Of a stretch of DNA of 61,309 nucleotides, positions 38,701 to 47,956 are shown in pieces (the first letter of the stretch is position 1; the number at the start of each line of letters is the position of its first letter). Under the pieces are notes generated by a model. It saw nothing but the letters and a program-made list of their open reading frames with translations, searched no databases and was not told where the DNA came from. This DNA comes from Bacteroidota bacterium (lineage in GTDB: Bacteria; Bacteroidota; Ignavibacteria; UBA10030; UBA8401), in NCBI GenBank assembly GCA_030679145.1, contig JAUXTU010000066.1:1-61309 (forward strand), in the 5' to 3' direction. The translations under genes and the position numbers were made by a program.

Positions 38701-39204
38701 TCACGAAAGCTGCTTCAATACCTTTCTCCCGCGGGATAGGATCCCCGCAGAACCGTACGGCAGTATTTGTTCTATCACAAGTTTTATTTCCTGCTTCAGA
38801 TCGGGTTCTCGTGCGGCAATGTTAGCGAGCACTGTCATTGAAAATGCTTTGACGGCAATAGGCTCTTTCACATTTTGCAAGAAATCAAAACAAAGATTTG
38901 CAACACGACCTTGAAGTGAAGGGGGAATATTGACAAATTGAAGCGTGCGGATAATGTTTCGCTTTACAGAGTCATGGATATCTCTTTTGCCGGCCAGTTT
39001 TACCAGCCTGGATAACCATGGTCGAATGACTGCGGGATGCTCCTCCGCACACAAAGAGATGATCCAAATGCAGCGCAATGCGGTGCGATCATCTGCAGAA
39101 AAAAACATGTTCATCAGCTCGGCAAACCTCTTTTCGTTGTCACCGACCCACCGAACGATCTTCTGTGCATCAGTCCGAACATATGTTATCGGAATATCGA
39201 TCAT
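38701..39204 (-). CDS. HEAT/ARM-repeat-like protein, uncharacterised
   Basis: 167 residues, almost all helical. Paired helices such as ALRCIWIISLCAEEHPAVIRPWLSRLVKLA and SVKRNIIRTLQF..SLQGRVANLCFDFLQNV suggest alpha-solenoid repeats. It has no signal peptide or catalytic motif. It lies 6 bp behind the racemase gene on the same strand and is probably co-transcribed. Function unknown. Confidence 0.65.
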   Translation of the reverse strand: MIDIPITYVRTDAQKIVRWVGDNEKRFAELMNMFFSADDRTALRCIWIISLCAEEHPAVIRPWLSRLVKLAGKRDIHDSVKRNIIRTLQFVNIPPSLQGRVANLCFDFLQNVKEPIAVKAFSMTVLANIAAREPDLKQEIKLVIEQILPYGSAGILSRGRKVLKQLS

Positions 39205-39210
39205 GAATGA

Positions 39211-39906
39211 TTATTCGGAAAGTGCAAAGTCCACTGCCGCTTTGGCGTGGATCAACGTTGTATCAAATACGGGAAGAGCAACATCGCTTTGTTTAATCAA
39301 TAACGGAATTTCTGTACAGCCAAGAATGATTCCTTCTGCCCCTTGCGATGCAAGCGAAGCCATGATATCCTGATACCGTTGTTTGGTCGACTCTTTGAGA
39401 ATATTTTTCCCGAGTTCGTCAAAGATCGAATGATGGATGAATTCTCGCTCGTCGGGACCAGGAATTAGCACTTCGATATTTTCCGCAATAAACTTCTCTT
39501 TGATAAAATCCATTTCCATGGTGTATCGCGTACCGAGCAATCCGATCTTTTTGGTAATACCGCGTTTTTGTACTTCGGCTAAAGTAGCCTCCCCAATATG
39601 AATCAACGGAACGGAAATGCTTCTTCGTACGAGATCAGCAGCAACGTGAGCAGTATTTGCACAAAAAAGAATGCAATCGGCGCCTGCTCTCTCTAATGTT
39701 TTCGCGGCGGATAAGAATTCACGTCCCACCGATTCCCAGTCTCTTCGGTTGATATGATCTGATATATCTTGAAAATTGAACGAGTAAAGCAAACAGCGAG
39801 CGGAATGCGCATGGCCGAGACGTTCGTTCACCATTTCATTCACTGCGCGGTAATAATCAACGGTGGATATCCATGTCGTTCCGCCGATAAGTCCGATAGT
39901 TTTCAT
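39211..39906 (-). CDS. Aspartate/glutamate racemase family protein
   Basis: 231 residues. The two catalytic cysteines are in ILFCANTAHVAADL and GIILGCTEIPLLI, the pair that removes and returns the alpha proton in cofactor-free amino acid racemases (YgeA type). The N-terminus is MKTIGLIGGTTWIS. Its ATG overlaps the stop of the cupin gene (ATGA). Likely substrate is aspartate or another amino acid, but the sequence does not say which. Confidence 0.88.
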   Translation of the reverse strand: MKTIGLIGGTTWISTVDYYRAVNEMVNERLGHAHSARCLLYSFNFQDISDHINRRDWESVGREFLSAAKTLERAGADCILFCANTAHVAADLVRRSISVPLIHIGEATLAEVQKRGITKKIGLLGTRYTMEMDFIKEKFIAENIEVLIPGPDEREFIHHSIFDELGKNILKESTKQRYQDIMASLASQGAEGIILGCTEIPLLIKQSDVALPVFDTTLIHAKAAVDFALSE

Positions 39907-40259
39907 ATTTTATTTTTCCCTAAAAAATCTCCGTCAACAATCAACAAAGTTACACCATTCTTTGAAATCGACCGGTGTGAACTCATTTCATCGGAAACGA
40001 TGTATGTCATTCCTTTTGTCAATGTGAACTGCGTTCCATCCTTCAGTTCGCTGATAAACTCTCCATCCAAACAATGAACGATATGACCTTTGCTGCACCA
40101 ATGGTCAGCGAGATAACCGGGAGCGTATTCGACGATTCTCACCCGCAGTCCGGAAAATTGGAGCGTTTGCCAGAAGGCTGATCCCGTTTCTCCACGATAT
40201 TCAGTTTTCGCAACGGTTGTCCAATCAATTGTTTGGAATGGAATAGCAGAAGGATTCAT
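39903..40259 (-). CDS. DHCW-motif cupin fold protein
   Basis: 118 residues from ATG 40259; a frame extension adds 14 upstream residues. The cupin core is DHWCSKGHIVHCLDGEF and KDGTQFTLTKGMTYIVSD, matching the DHCW-motif cupin family. The His/Cys residues suggest metal binding. Function unknown. It is translationally coupled (ATGA) to the racemase. Confidence 0.8.
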   Translation of the reverse strand: MNPSAIPFQTIDWTTVAKTEYRGETGSAFWQTLQFSGLRVRIVEYAPGYLADHWCSKGHIVHCLDGEFISELKDGTQFTLTKGMTYIVSDEMSSHRSISKNGVTLLIVDGDFLGKNKI

Positions 40260-40404
40260 AGTGTTTGAATGAAAAGTTTTATTTTCAAAGTACAAAACCA
40301 ATAAGACGTAAGCAATTTTGTTTTCACTTCACGCTCATTTTTTGTATTTTATTAACAATAAATCTAACCGCTTTTTTATCAGCAGCAATTAATAGTGATT
40401 ATTT

Positions 40405-41115
40405 ATGGGAAGAATATTCGAAAAACGTAAACATGTAATGTTCGCACGGTTCAAAAAAATGTCTAAAGCGTTCAACCGCATTGGAAAAGATATTGAAATT
40501 GCAGTGAAAGCCGGCGGCGTGGATCCAAAAACAAATTCGCACTTGCGCCTTGCAATTCAGAACGCAAAAAGTGTGAATATGCCGAAAGACCGCATTGATG
40601 CAGCGATCAAACGCGCGTCCAATAAGGATACGTCGGGATATTTTGAAATTATTTATGAAGGATATGCTCCCCACGGCATAGCCGTTGTCGTTGAATGTGC
40701 AACCGACAACCAAACGCGGACAGTTTCCAACGTTCGGTATCATTTTAAGGAGTACGGCGGCGCGATGGGAAATCCCGGATCGATCGCATTCATGTTCGAA
40801 CGGAAAGGACTCTTCAAAATTCCGATTGAAAAGATCCCGGATGTTGATGAGTTTGAATTGGAAATGATCGATCACGGATTGGACGACCTAACGGGTGATG
40901 ACAAGTTCTTATATGTATATACATCATTCCATGGATTTGGATCAATGCAAAAAACTCTCGAAGAAAAAGGGATCGAACCTGCAAGCACCGAACTTCAATA
41001 TCTCCCTACAACAACCAAAGAACTAACTCCGGAACAAGCGAAGGAAGTTACCGATCTGATCGATGCAATGGAAGAAGATGACGACGTGCAGAGCGTGTAC
41101 CACAATATGGGATAA
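40405..41115 (+). CDS. YebC/PmpR family protein
   Basis: 236 residues. The family pattern is MGRIFEKRKHVMFARFKKMSKAFNRIGKDIEIAVKAGG, NMPKDRIDAAIKRAS, YEGYAPHGIAVVVECATDNQTRT and NPGSIAFMFERKG. Members are DNA-binding regulators or ribosome-associated factors that relieve stalling at proline-rich sequences. It is a monocistronic gene between divergent cupin and convergent dinB, ending at a terminator. Confidence 0.95.
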   Translation: MGRIFEKRKHVMFARFKKMSKAFNRIGKDIEIAVKAGGVDPKTNSHLRLAIQNAKSVNMPKDRIDAAIKRASNKDTSGYFEIIYEGYAPHGIAVVVECATDNQTRTVSNVRYHFKEYGGAMGNPGSIAFMFERKGLFKIPIEKIPDVDEFELEMIDHGLDDLTGDDKFLYVYTSFHGFGSMQKTLEEKGIEPASTELQYLPTTTKELTPEQAKEVTDLIDAMEEDDDVQSVYHNMG

Positions 41116-41151
41116 AAATAGTTTTCAGCGATCAGTATTCAGATATCAGAT

Positions 41152-41183
41152 AATAGTCCCGAGTATAATCGGGACTATTTTTG
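41152..41183. terminator. Bidirectional terminator between yebC and dinB
   Basis: AATAGTCCCGA pairs with TCGGGACTATT and is followed by TTTG on the plus strand; the minus strand also has A/T flanks. It serves both convergent genes. Confidence 0.85.
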
Positions 41184-41196
41184 CAATGACCATACA

Positions 41197-42354
41197 TTAT
41201 ACAGTTCCCGTATGAATGGAATCGTCTCCGAATTTTTTCCTGAGTTTATCCACAGCGCTTAATGCTTGATTTCGTTTTTCATCAGCGGGAAACATCGAAA
41301 GCGTTTCTTCACTCGCTTCAGAAAACTGAGTTAGCCCGACCCCAAGAAGACGTACAGCCATTTTGCGTGTGTACGCTTTCAAAAAAATATTTTTCACGGC
41401 ATCAAACACAATCTTATCATCATTGGTTGATTCTTTTAATGTGATATTGCGAGTGATCGTAGAAAAATCAGAATAGCGTAATTTTAATTTGATTGTTTTC
41501 CCTTTCCATCCGTACCGCCGCGTATTGTAACAGACGCTTTCCGTCAGCTCGAACAGATATTTCAACAGTTCATTTTTGTCGGAAATATCTTTGCCAAACG
41601 TATGTTCGTTGCTGATGCTCTTTCGTTTCCACTCGACATCCAGCGTATTCCCGCCGATTCCCATAGAGGTTCGGTAGATATAATTTCCATAATCACCTAA
41701 GATCGTTTCAATTGTGCTCTTTGGCATTTTTTGAATATCGCGAATGAAATTGATGTCGTATTTTCGCAGTTCTAATTCTGTTTTTTTTCCAACGCCGGGA
41801 ATGACATCAATGGGAAGAGGGGAAAGGAAATCTTTTTCCAATCCATGTTCAACATAGATAATTCCCGCGGGTTTTACAGTTCCGGTCGCAATCTTTGACA
41901 CAACTTTGTTGGATGAGAGCGCAATGGTGCATGGGAGAGAAAATTCTTTCTTAACCAATGCTTGTAATGTGCGCATCAGTCCGGGAAGATTGTTGTTGTA
42001 CAATCGTTCGCATCCCGTAAAATCCATATACATCTCATCAATGGATGCCTGCTGAACAATGGGGGCATAATCGCACATAAAACGGTACAATCGTTTAGAG
42101 ATCTTTCCATATTCACCATGGCTTCCTCGTACAACGATCAACTGCGGACAGAGATCGAGCGCCTGCCCTGTTGGCATTGCAGAGCGCACGCCGAATTTCC
42201 GTGCTTCGTACGAAGCGGAGGAAATAACTCCGCGCCTCCCGGTTCCGCCGACAACGACCGGTTTACCGATCAATGACGGATCCTTGATCCGTTCGACGGA
42301 AACGAAGAAACAATCGAGATCGAGATGGGCGATATATTTTTTTTGGTCAGGCAT
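41197..42354 (-). CDS. dinB: DNA polymerase IV (Y family)
   Basis: 385 residues from ATG 42354; the longer frame lacks support. The Y-family signature IAHLDLDCFFVSVERI carries the first catalytic Asp, and QQASIDEMYMDFTGC carries the other carboxylates. SSASYEARKFGVRSAMP and the helix-hairpin-helix IPGVGKKTELELRKY follow. The C-terminal little-finger region is present. It performs error-prone translesion synthesis. No LexA box was recognised upstream. Confidence 0.95.
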   Translation of the reverse strand: MPDQKKYIAHLDLDCFFVSVERIKDPSLIGKPVVVGGTGRRGVISSASYEARKFGVRSAMPTGQALDLCPQLIVVRGSHGEYGKISKRLYRFMCDYAPIVQQASIDEMYMDFTGCERLYNNNLPGLMRTLQALVKKEFSLPCTIALSSNKVVSKIATGTVKPAGIIYVEHGLEKDFLSPLPIDVIPGVGKKTELELRKYDINFIRDIQKMPKSTIETILGDYGNYIYRTSMGIGGNTLDVEWKRKSISNEHTFGKDISDKNELLKYLFELTESVCYNTRRYGWKGKTIKLKLRYSDFSTITRNITLKESTNDDKIVFDAVKNIFLKAYTRKMAVRLLGVGLTQFSEASEETLSMFPADEKRNQALSAVDKLRKKFGDDSIHTGTV

Positions 42355-42492
42355 TTTTATAAGGTACGGAAGATGGAAAGAATATAAAACAATCAAAAAA
42401 CTAGTGGGAAGATTGTGTGGTTCTTAAATCATAATATGAATATATTATTAATGTAATCCATCTCAACACTGATTTATGAAAGCATCTATCCA

Positions 42493-43917
42493 ATGAAAGC
42501 CACCCTGAAACATCGTCTTCTATTTATTTTTTTTGTTACAATATCCTTTTCCTGCGACAAGAGTTTAGAGAACGGACCCGATACCAATGAACCACAAACA
42601 ACATTTGAATTTTGGCTGTCAAATCCAGATAAATCGGCAATGTTTCAACAACAGAATACATCCAAACCGCTTACCGCAACGAATCCTCAACTGATCGAGA
42701 TCAACGAAACACAAACGTTTCAAACGATTGATGGTTTTGGCTGTGCGCTCACCGGCGGAAGCGCACAACTGATCAATCAAATGAGCGCGGATGCAAAAAG
42801 TGCGCTGTTAAAAGAATTATTTGCGTTTGACGGCACCAATATCGGAATGAGTTATTTGCGGATCAGTATCGGCGCATCCGATCTTGACGATCATGTTTTT
42901 TCCTATAACGATCTTCCCGCAGGACAAACCGATACGGCGATGGCCAATTTTACGCTCGATCCGGATCGGACACATTTAATTCCCATTCTCAAACAAATTC
43001 TTGCGATCAATCCGGATATCAAAATTCTTGGCTCACCATGGTCGGCACCATTGTGGATGAAAACAAATAATGGTTCCATTGGCGGAAGTTTGAAACTGCA
43101 ATACTATAGGGCGTATGCAAAATATTTTGTGAAGTACATTCAGGAAATGAAAAACGAAGGAATTAGAATTGATGCGATCACAGTGCAAAACGAACCGCTT
43201 CATGGCGGGAACAATCCGAGCATGGTGATGCAGGCGGCAGATCAAGCATTGTTTATCAAGAATTATTTGGGACCGGTTTTTGCGGCAAATAATATCGATA
43301 CTAAAATAATTATTTATGATCACAACGCGGATAGAACAGATTATCCGATAACAGTTCTCAACGATCCGGATGCGAAAAAATATATTGATGGTTCGGCATT
43401 TCACTTATACGGCGGAACGATTGAAATGCTGTCAACCGTTCATAACGCTCATCCGGATAAACACCTATATTTTACCGAACAATGGATTGGCGCACCGGGA
43501 AATTATCCATCCGACCTTAGCTGGCATATCAAAACTCTTTTTATCGGCGGTACGTTGAACTGGTGCCGGAATGTATTGGAATGGAATCTTGCGGCGGATC
43601 CAAATCAGAACCCGCATACTGACGGCGGATGTTCTGAATGCTTAGGTGTAGTAACGATCAACGGAAATGTCGTAGTACGAAATCCAGCATATTATATCAT
43701 TGCCCATGCATCAAAATTTATTCGTCCTGGCTCCGTTCGCATCGGTTCCACAGGTTCTGCAAATCTGCCGAACGTTGTCTTCAAAACTACAGACGGAAAA
43801 AAAGTAGCACTTATTTTAAATAACGGTCAAACAGCACAAGCATTCAAGATCAAAGACGGCGAAAAAGAGATCGTATCATTTCTTAATGCGGGAGCGGTTG
43901 GAACATATATTTGGTAA
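42493..43917 (+). CDS. GH30 family glycoside hydrolase lipoprotein (glucosylceramidase/beta-1,6-glucanase-like)
   Basis: 474 residues. The lipobox is FISFSC-type (MKATLKHRLLFIFFVTISFSC, Cys21), predicting an outer-membrane or periplasmic lipoprotein. The GH30 barrel has FQTIDGFGCALTGGSAQ, SYLRISIGASD, ILGSPWSAPLWMKTN, VQNEPLHGGN with acid/base Glu234 and FTEQW with nucleophile Glu329. A beta-side domain closes the protein. The likely substrate is a beta-glucan or glucosyl lipid. It might complement the GH16 enzyme. Confidence 0.9.
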   Translation: MKATLKHRLLFIFFVTISFSCDKSLENGPDTNEPQTTFEFWLSNPDKSAMFQQQNTSKPLTATNPQLIEINETQTFQTIDGFGCALTGGSAQLINQMSADAKSALLKELFAFDGTNIGMSYLRISIGASDLDDHVFSYNDLPAGQTDTAMANFTLDPDRTHLIPILKQILAINPDIKILGSPWSAPLWMKTNNGSIGGSLKLQYYRAYAKYFVKYIQEMKNEGIRIDAITVQNEPLHGGNNPSMVMQAADQALFIKNYLGPVFAANNIDTKIIIYDHNADRTDYPITVLNDPDAKKYIDGSAFHLYGGTIEMLSTVHNAHPDKHLYFTEQWIGAPGNYPSDLSWHIKTLFIGGTLNWCRNVLEWNLAADPNQNPHTDGGCSECLGVVTINGNVVVRNPAYYIIAHASKFIRPGSVRIGSTGSANLPNVVFKTTDGKKVALILNNGQTAQAFKIKDGEKEIVSFLNAGAVGTYIW

Positions 43918-43931
43918 AAATGTTCGAGAGT

Positions 43932-43972
43932 AACAATAAAACCATGGATACATAATCTATGGTTTTATTGTT
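43932..43972. terminator. Bidirectional terminator between the GH30 and GNAT genes
   Basis: AACAATAAAACCAT (43932-43945) pairs exactly with ATGGTTTTATTGTT (43959-43972), with A- and T-rich ends. The genes converge on it. Confidence 0.9.
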
Positions 43973-43981
43973 TTAAAGTTT

Positions 43982-44446
43982 TCATCGGTTCAATACAAAA
44001 TCAACTTCGTACATATCGTAATTTGTCAGCGTCATTCCCAGTTTTTCATACACATGGTGGGCGCGTTCATTTTCTTTTTCAACATACAGGCGTAGCCCAC
44101 AAACATTCTGTTGTTCTTTTGCTAACGTGATTGCATGTTCGTACAACGTGCGGAAAATTTTTTGTGCGCGGTATTCCGGAAGAACGTACACGCTTTGGAT
44201 CCACCAGAAAACACCGTTTCTCCAGTCGCTCCACTCGTACGTGATCATCATTTGTCCAACAACAACACCGCTATGTTCTGCAACCAGATAAAATCCTTTG
44301 TCGGAATTATCGAATAATCCTTTCACTCCAAGAAGAAGCCGTGAAATATCAAGCGTGAGATGCTCTGTTTCGAGCGCCATTGCGGCGTTAAATTCGGCGA
44401 TTATCCGTGCGTCGCTCTGAATTCCTTTTCGGATTGTGATCTTCAT
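43982..44446 (-). CDS. GNAT family N-acetyltransferase
   Basis: 154 residues from ATG 44446. GNAT core: FYLVAEHSGVVVGQMMITYEWSDWRNGVFWWIQSVYVLPEYRAQKIFRTLYEHAI, where the motif A acetyl-CoA loop is the R..QKIF region, followed by LRLYVEKENERAHHVYEKLGM. The acceptor is unknown. A palindromic element separates it from the next minus-strand gene upstream. Confidence 0.9.
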   Translation of the reverse strand: MKITIRKGIQSDARIIAEFNAAMALETEHLTLDISRLLLGVKGLFDNSDKGFYLVAEHSGVVVGQMMITYEWSDWRNGVFWWIQSVYVLPEYRAQKIFRTLYEHAITLAKEQQNVCGLRLYVEKENERAHHVYEKLGMTLTNYDMYEVDFVLNR

Positions 44447-44456
44447 AAGATTAAAA

Positions 44457-44514
44457 AACCTTGCGAAGGTTTCCGCCAAAAAGGAAGGCGGACGAGTAGA
44501 ACCTTTGCAAGGTT
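44457..44514 (-). repeat. Triple palindromic element with terminator potential
   Basis: Two 15-bp palindromes (AACCTTGCGAAGGTT 44457-44471 and AACCTTTGCAAGGTT 44500-44514) flank a hairpin, CCGCC..GGCGG (44473-44491). On the minus strand the last palindrome is followed by TTTTTT, which suits termination of the upstream gene at 44522. Confidence 0.75.
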
Positions 44515-44521
44515 GGATACG

Positions 44522-45325
44522 TTAAAAATCAAAAAACATCCCAATAGTGTGATATGTATTTCGCTGATTATAAAATTGTCCCCGTTCTTCAATGCCGGTT
44601 CGATATGTGTACGCAAGTCGTATTGCACTCAGCGATTCGTTCTGGACTTTTATTCCTGTTTGATAACTTTGCGTTGATCCGTAGGCAAGTTCGCTTCGCA
44701 GTTTGATATCAATCGCAGAGTAAAAATTTATTGGTCCGGTGATGGGAATGTTCAAAAATTCGCCGCCTGCTTCCCACAGAAATTCACCATCAATTCTTTT
44801 ATCGATCAGAAACGAATGATTGTAATACGTTCCGCCATACACGAAACCTTTGATGAGCGGAATTTGATGGATGAAAAATAATTGATAATAATCGCGGGCG
44901 TAATTTATCGACTTTGTATATCCAAGCGATTCAAATGCATCATCCGCAAAATGCTGGCTTGTGTGTCCCCAACCAATGCGCGCTGTAGTTGCAGGGGAGA
45001 GTTTGATATCGGCATACATATCCACAAAAAAATCTACGTTCACCACTTGAAATCGTATTCCCGCACTGTTTAAAAATGTGTAGATCGAACTTGCAATTGA
45101 GACTTGGGCATCCAATTCTTTGAATTGAATATTCGCCATCGGAAAAATTCCTCCCATGCTTCCGATAAGCGAATTTCGGTTCATCAATTTATTATATGAG
45201 ATGCGGTGTTCATTTCCGTTTGCGGTGAATGTTGAAATGTATTTTTGTTTTGGCAGAAAGGTGATGAGCGAATCGAAATCTCCGGCGCTGCAGAATAGTG
45301 TCGAAAGCAAAAACAAAAACAACAT
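44522..45325 (-). CDS. Probable outer-membrane beta-barrel protein (DUF1207-like)
   Basis: 267 residues from ATG 45325, where a signal peptide (MLFLFLLSTLFCSAG) begins; a TTG frame opening at 45409 would add 28 residues encoded by repeat DNA. Alternating hydrophobic and aromatic strands, GWGHTSQHFADDAFESLGY and a terminal Phe (FFDF) fit an outer-membrane beta-barrel. The pattern recalls DUF1207, but that assignment is tentative. It follows the DUF2279-like gene on the same strand. Confidence 0.65.
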   Translation of the reverse strand: MLFLFLLSTLFCSAGDFDSLITFLPKQKYISTFTANGNEHRISYNKLMNRNSLIGSMGGIFPMANIQFKELDAQVSIASSIYTFLNSAGIRFQVVNVDFFVDMYADIKLSPATTARIGWGHTSQHFADDAFESLGYTKSINYARDYYQLFFIHQIPLIKGFVYGGTYYNHSFLIDKRIDGEFLWEAGGEFLNIPITGPINFYSAIDIKLRSELAYGSTQSYQTGIKVQNESLSAIRLAYTYRTGIEERGQFYNQRNTYHTIGMFFDF

Positions 45326-45333
45326 CCCCCGTA

Positions 45334-45370
45334 CCCCCTTCGCAAGCACACAATCCTTCACACAAGGGGG
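45334..45370 (-). promoter_or_regulatory. Hairpin that could sequester the ribosome binding site of the barrel gene
   Basis: CCCCCTT (45334-45340) pairs with AAGGGGG (45364-45370). Read on the minus strand, the AAGGGGG just upstream of the ATG is the best ribosome binding site for the gene starting at 45325, and it is the paired strand. It is also a dispersed-repeat-like sequence. Confidence 0.4.
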
Positions 45371-45405
45371 AATAGAAACGTTTGGTATTATATTCTTATT
45401 GTTCT

Positions 45406-46293
45406 TCAATTCAGCAGCAATCCCTTCGCAACAGCTTTTTCACTGGAATAGAATTTTATTCCCGGAGCGGGGAGATGGATCTTATTGATCAGATTCTTGA
45501 AAATGTTCCACGTGTCGCCATCGGGAAGAATTGCGTTGGTGTTCCAATCCAGCGCGACTGCAAATTTATGTTTTTTGATCCCGACATCGCCGAACGAAAC
45601 ATTCTTTGCGCCCAGACCGACTGCAAGATTCAAATATTTTGGCCAATACTTGTTCACAGACTCAGGAAGAATATTATACATATCCATTGCAAGCCAATAG
45701 ATGTGTCCGCTGTAATCGCTTGCGGGTCCCCAGTCGGGATCATTTTTTCCGCCGCCGCCGGATGGATAATAGCTCCACTTGTAGGTGAAATTTCTCAGGT
45801 ACGGATATTTCACCTGAAGCGCACCGTACAAAATTCCTGTTGAATTAAAATACAGATCAGAAACATTGAATGCATATTTCGAAAATCCGTCGCCAAACTC
45901 AATGGCGATTGCATGGGAAGCGGGGACAGCGATCGCTGCCCATAACGCCGTATTATCGTCAATATCAGCCCATTTCATTACATCGTACGTGAGACCGAAG
46001 ATAAGATATGACGCATACATATGACCAAGCTTATCAACGCCGTAACTGCTGTTGTAAAAATAACCGTCACCTTTCATTCTGAACGGATGTTGTTGATAGA
46101 TATAGTCATCGCGCCACCACCATTGAAACTCCATAAAGACCGCGCCGGCAGACCATGCAATGGTTCCGTACGTTGCAACATCGTTACGGCTAAGACCTAA
46201 AAACATTGAATCGCGTTTCGCTTCTTCCGCAGCCGCTGCGGTCTCTGTAACGCAATACGATACAACAAATAGCAAAAATATAATTTTTTTCAT
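45406..46293 (-). CDS. Exported DUF2279-like (YfiM-type) membrane-associated protein
   Basis: 295 residues with signal peptide MKKIIFLLFVVSYCVTETAAA. Hydrophobic segments follow, with YGVDKLGHMYASYLIFGLTYDVMKWA and IAIEFGDGFSKYAFNVSDLYFNSTGILYG. The DKLGHMYASY block and the later D..F..SD..N..G pattern fit DUF2279. The C-terminal part resembles an extra beta domain. It shares a strand with, and ends just before, the outer-membrane barrel gene; the pair may act together at the envelope (inference). Confidence 0.7.
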   Translation of the reverse strand: MKKIIFLLFVVSYCVTETAAAAEEAKRDSMFLGLSRNDVATYGTIAWSAGAVFMEFQWWWRDDYIYQQHPFRMKGDGYFYNSSYGVDKLGHMYASYLIFGLTYDVMKWADIDDNTALWAAIAVPASHAIAIEFGDGFSKYAFNVSDLYFNSTGILYGALQVKYPYLRNFTYKWSYYPSGGGGKNDPDWGPASDYSGHIYWLAMDMYNILPESVNKYWPKYLNLAVGLGAKNVSFGDVGIKKHKFAVALDWNTNAILPDGDTWNIFKNLINKIHLPAPGIKFYSSEKAVAKGLLLN

Positions 46294-46349
46294 TTCGATG
46301 AAAAGGTACGAAAGATTGAGGAGACATCAAATGAAACGGGATGTCTATA

Positions 46350-46380
46350 AAAAATCCAACGTTGTTACGTTGGATTTTTT
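46350..46380 (-). terminator. Terminator of the sensor kinase gene
   Basis: AAAAATCCAACG pairs with CGTTGGATTTTT around TTGTTA, about 25 bp behind the kinase stop. T-rich on the minus-strand exit side. Confidence 0.85.
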
Positions 46381-46405
46381 ATACAAACTTTCTTTAACCA
46401 GGTTT

Positions 46406-47956
46406 CTATATCAAGGGATTACGCGGCACCGTAATAACAAACTCCGTTCCTTTACCGATCTCCGAAGAGAATGAGATCATTCCTTTATGCAGCTCAACGA
46501 TCTTTTTTACAATGGCAAGACCAAGTCCCGTTCCTTTCTTTTTTCCAAAAGTAACGAATGGTTCAAACAGATCTGATCGGATCTCTTCAGGAATTCCTTT
46601 TCCGGTATCTTGAATCACAAAACGAATATCGCCGTTCTTTTCTTCGATCAACACGCTGATCATTCCATTTTCCGGAATTGCATCCTGCGCGTTGTTGATA
46701 ATATTACCGAGAACGCGGTGAAGGCGGTCTTTGTCAACCGACATTGTGCCGCCGCATTGGCATCTGAGTCCAAAACGGATGTTGGAATCCTCAAAGCGGG
46801 GCTCAAAATCTTTTTGCAGTGATTCTGCGAATGCTTCAACGGAGACCTGTTTGCAGTTCAGTTGAAAATTCCCCCTGGAATAATCGAGCAGTTCCTGCAT
46901 CATATCATTTATTGTACGAATGGAATTGTGAAGCTGCTCAAATTTCTTTGTGCGTTGTTCCGGGGCGAGTGTTTCATGTTTCTGCAGGTATTCTGCCGTA
47001 AGGGAAAGGGTTGTCATCGGCGTTCTAAAATCATGAACAATGGAACTTGCCATTTGTCCTACAGCAGAAAGACGCTCGCCTTTTACCAATTCCAGTTGAA
47101 CGCGGTCAAGATTCTTCTGCATCAGCTCGAATGATGATGCTAATTTTCCGATCTCATCATTTGCAAAATCATTGGTCAACGGGTGATCGAATTTCTGTCC
47201 GCTCCCAATGGATTCCGCGGCAGTGATCAGTTTTTTCAATGGATTATTGATGAATTGCCGGAACACAAATCCGTTCAAAACAACCGTCAGCGCCATGAAC
47301 CCAAAGAAGACGTACAGCGAGCGAAGAGCATTCTCTTCCAGATGAAGTGCAGTCGTTTCCATCGGGACCCGCATTACCGCCGCACCGAGCACGGAACCGA
47401 TCTGCACATTATGACAATTCGTACATTTTTTTTCAGCAACGAACGGGATCAGCGCCTCCATCTCTTCACACGAATGAAGCAACGCAGGTTTATCGGCGGA
47501 AAGATTGGTAATCATTTTTGTTACATGGATTTTTTTCTTACACGTTAAGAACCATTGCGGCACTGTAGTGTTGAACACTTCTTTGCCGAAATTCTTGTTC
47601 TTATCCCACACATCAACTTCGCGGCGGATCAACCGCGTTCGTACCTCATCATCTTTAAGGCGTTCTTCATCAAAGTGAAGACTGTCGAGACGAAAAAGAA
47701 TACTGATATCGCGGATATCTCCTGACGAACTGACCTTTTGAAGATATTTGTCATCGATCCGTTCATTGGTGACCATCATATTCACCAGTGCTTCGCGGAT
47801 GGTATTGGCCTGTGCTGTTGCTCCGCTCTGCACCTGCGACATCATTTGTTCCTGCGTTGCGCTGTAATTGAAATAGGAGATCAATGCAACTGCCGCAAAA
47901 AAGAACGGAAAAAAGATGATCGATACTTTAGTGGGGAGAGAAAGATTTTTGAGCAT
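46406..47956 (-). CDS. Sensor histidine kinase with periplasmic heme-c-type (CXXCH) domain
   Basis: 516 residues. Transmembrane helices lie at about 11-29 and 212-232. Between them is a periplasmic domain of DUF3365/Tll0287 type carrying CTNCH (178-182), a heme c attachment motif. A HAMP-like linker follows, then HisKA with the phospho-acceptor His308 in IVHDFRTP. HATPase boxes are NIINNAQDAI (N), DTGKGIP (G1) and KKGTGLGLAIVKKI (G2). It likely senses redox state, NO or a related ligand through heme. No response regulator is adjacent, so it is an orphan here. Confidence 0.9.
   Translation of the reverse strand: MLKNLSLPTKVSIIFFPFFFAAVALISYFNYSATQEQMMSQVQSGATAQANTIREALVNMMVTNERIDDKYLQKVSSSGDIRDISILFRLDSLHFDEERLKDDEVRTRLIRREVDVWDKNKNFGKEVFNTTVPQWFLTCKKKIHVTKMITNLSADKPALLHSCEEMEALIPFVAEKKCTNCHNVQIGSVLGAAVMRVPMETTALHLEENALRSLYVFFGFMALTVVLNGFVFRQFINNPLKKLITAAESIGSGQKFDHPLTNDFANDEIGKLASSFELMQKNLDRVQLELVKGERLSAVGQMASSIVHDFRTPMTTLSLTAEYLQKHETLAPEQRTKKFEQLHNSIRTINDMMQELLDYSRGNFQLNCKQVSVEAFAESLQKDFEPRFEDSNIRFGLRCQCGGTMSVDKDRLHRVLGNIINNAQDAIPENGMISVLIEEKNGDIRFVIQDTGKGIPEEIRSDLFEPFVTFGKKKGTGLGLAIVKKIVELHKGMISFSSEIGKGTEFVITVPRNPLI

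Noticed and set aside
44522-45409. TTG start at 45409 for the barrel protein
   Set aside because: It overlaps the upstream stop as TTGA, but the added residues are encoded by repeat DNA and would bury the signal peptide.
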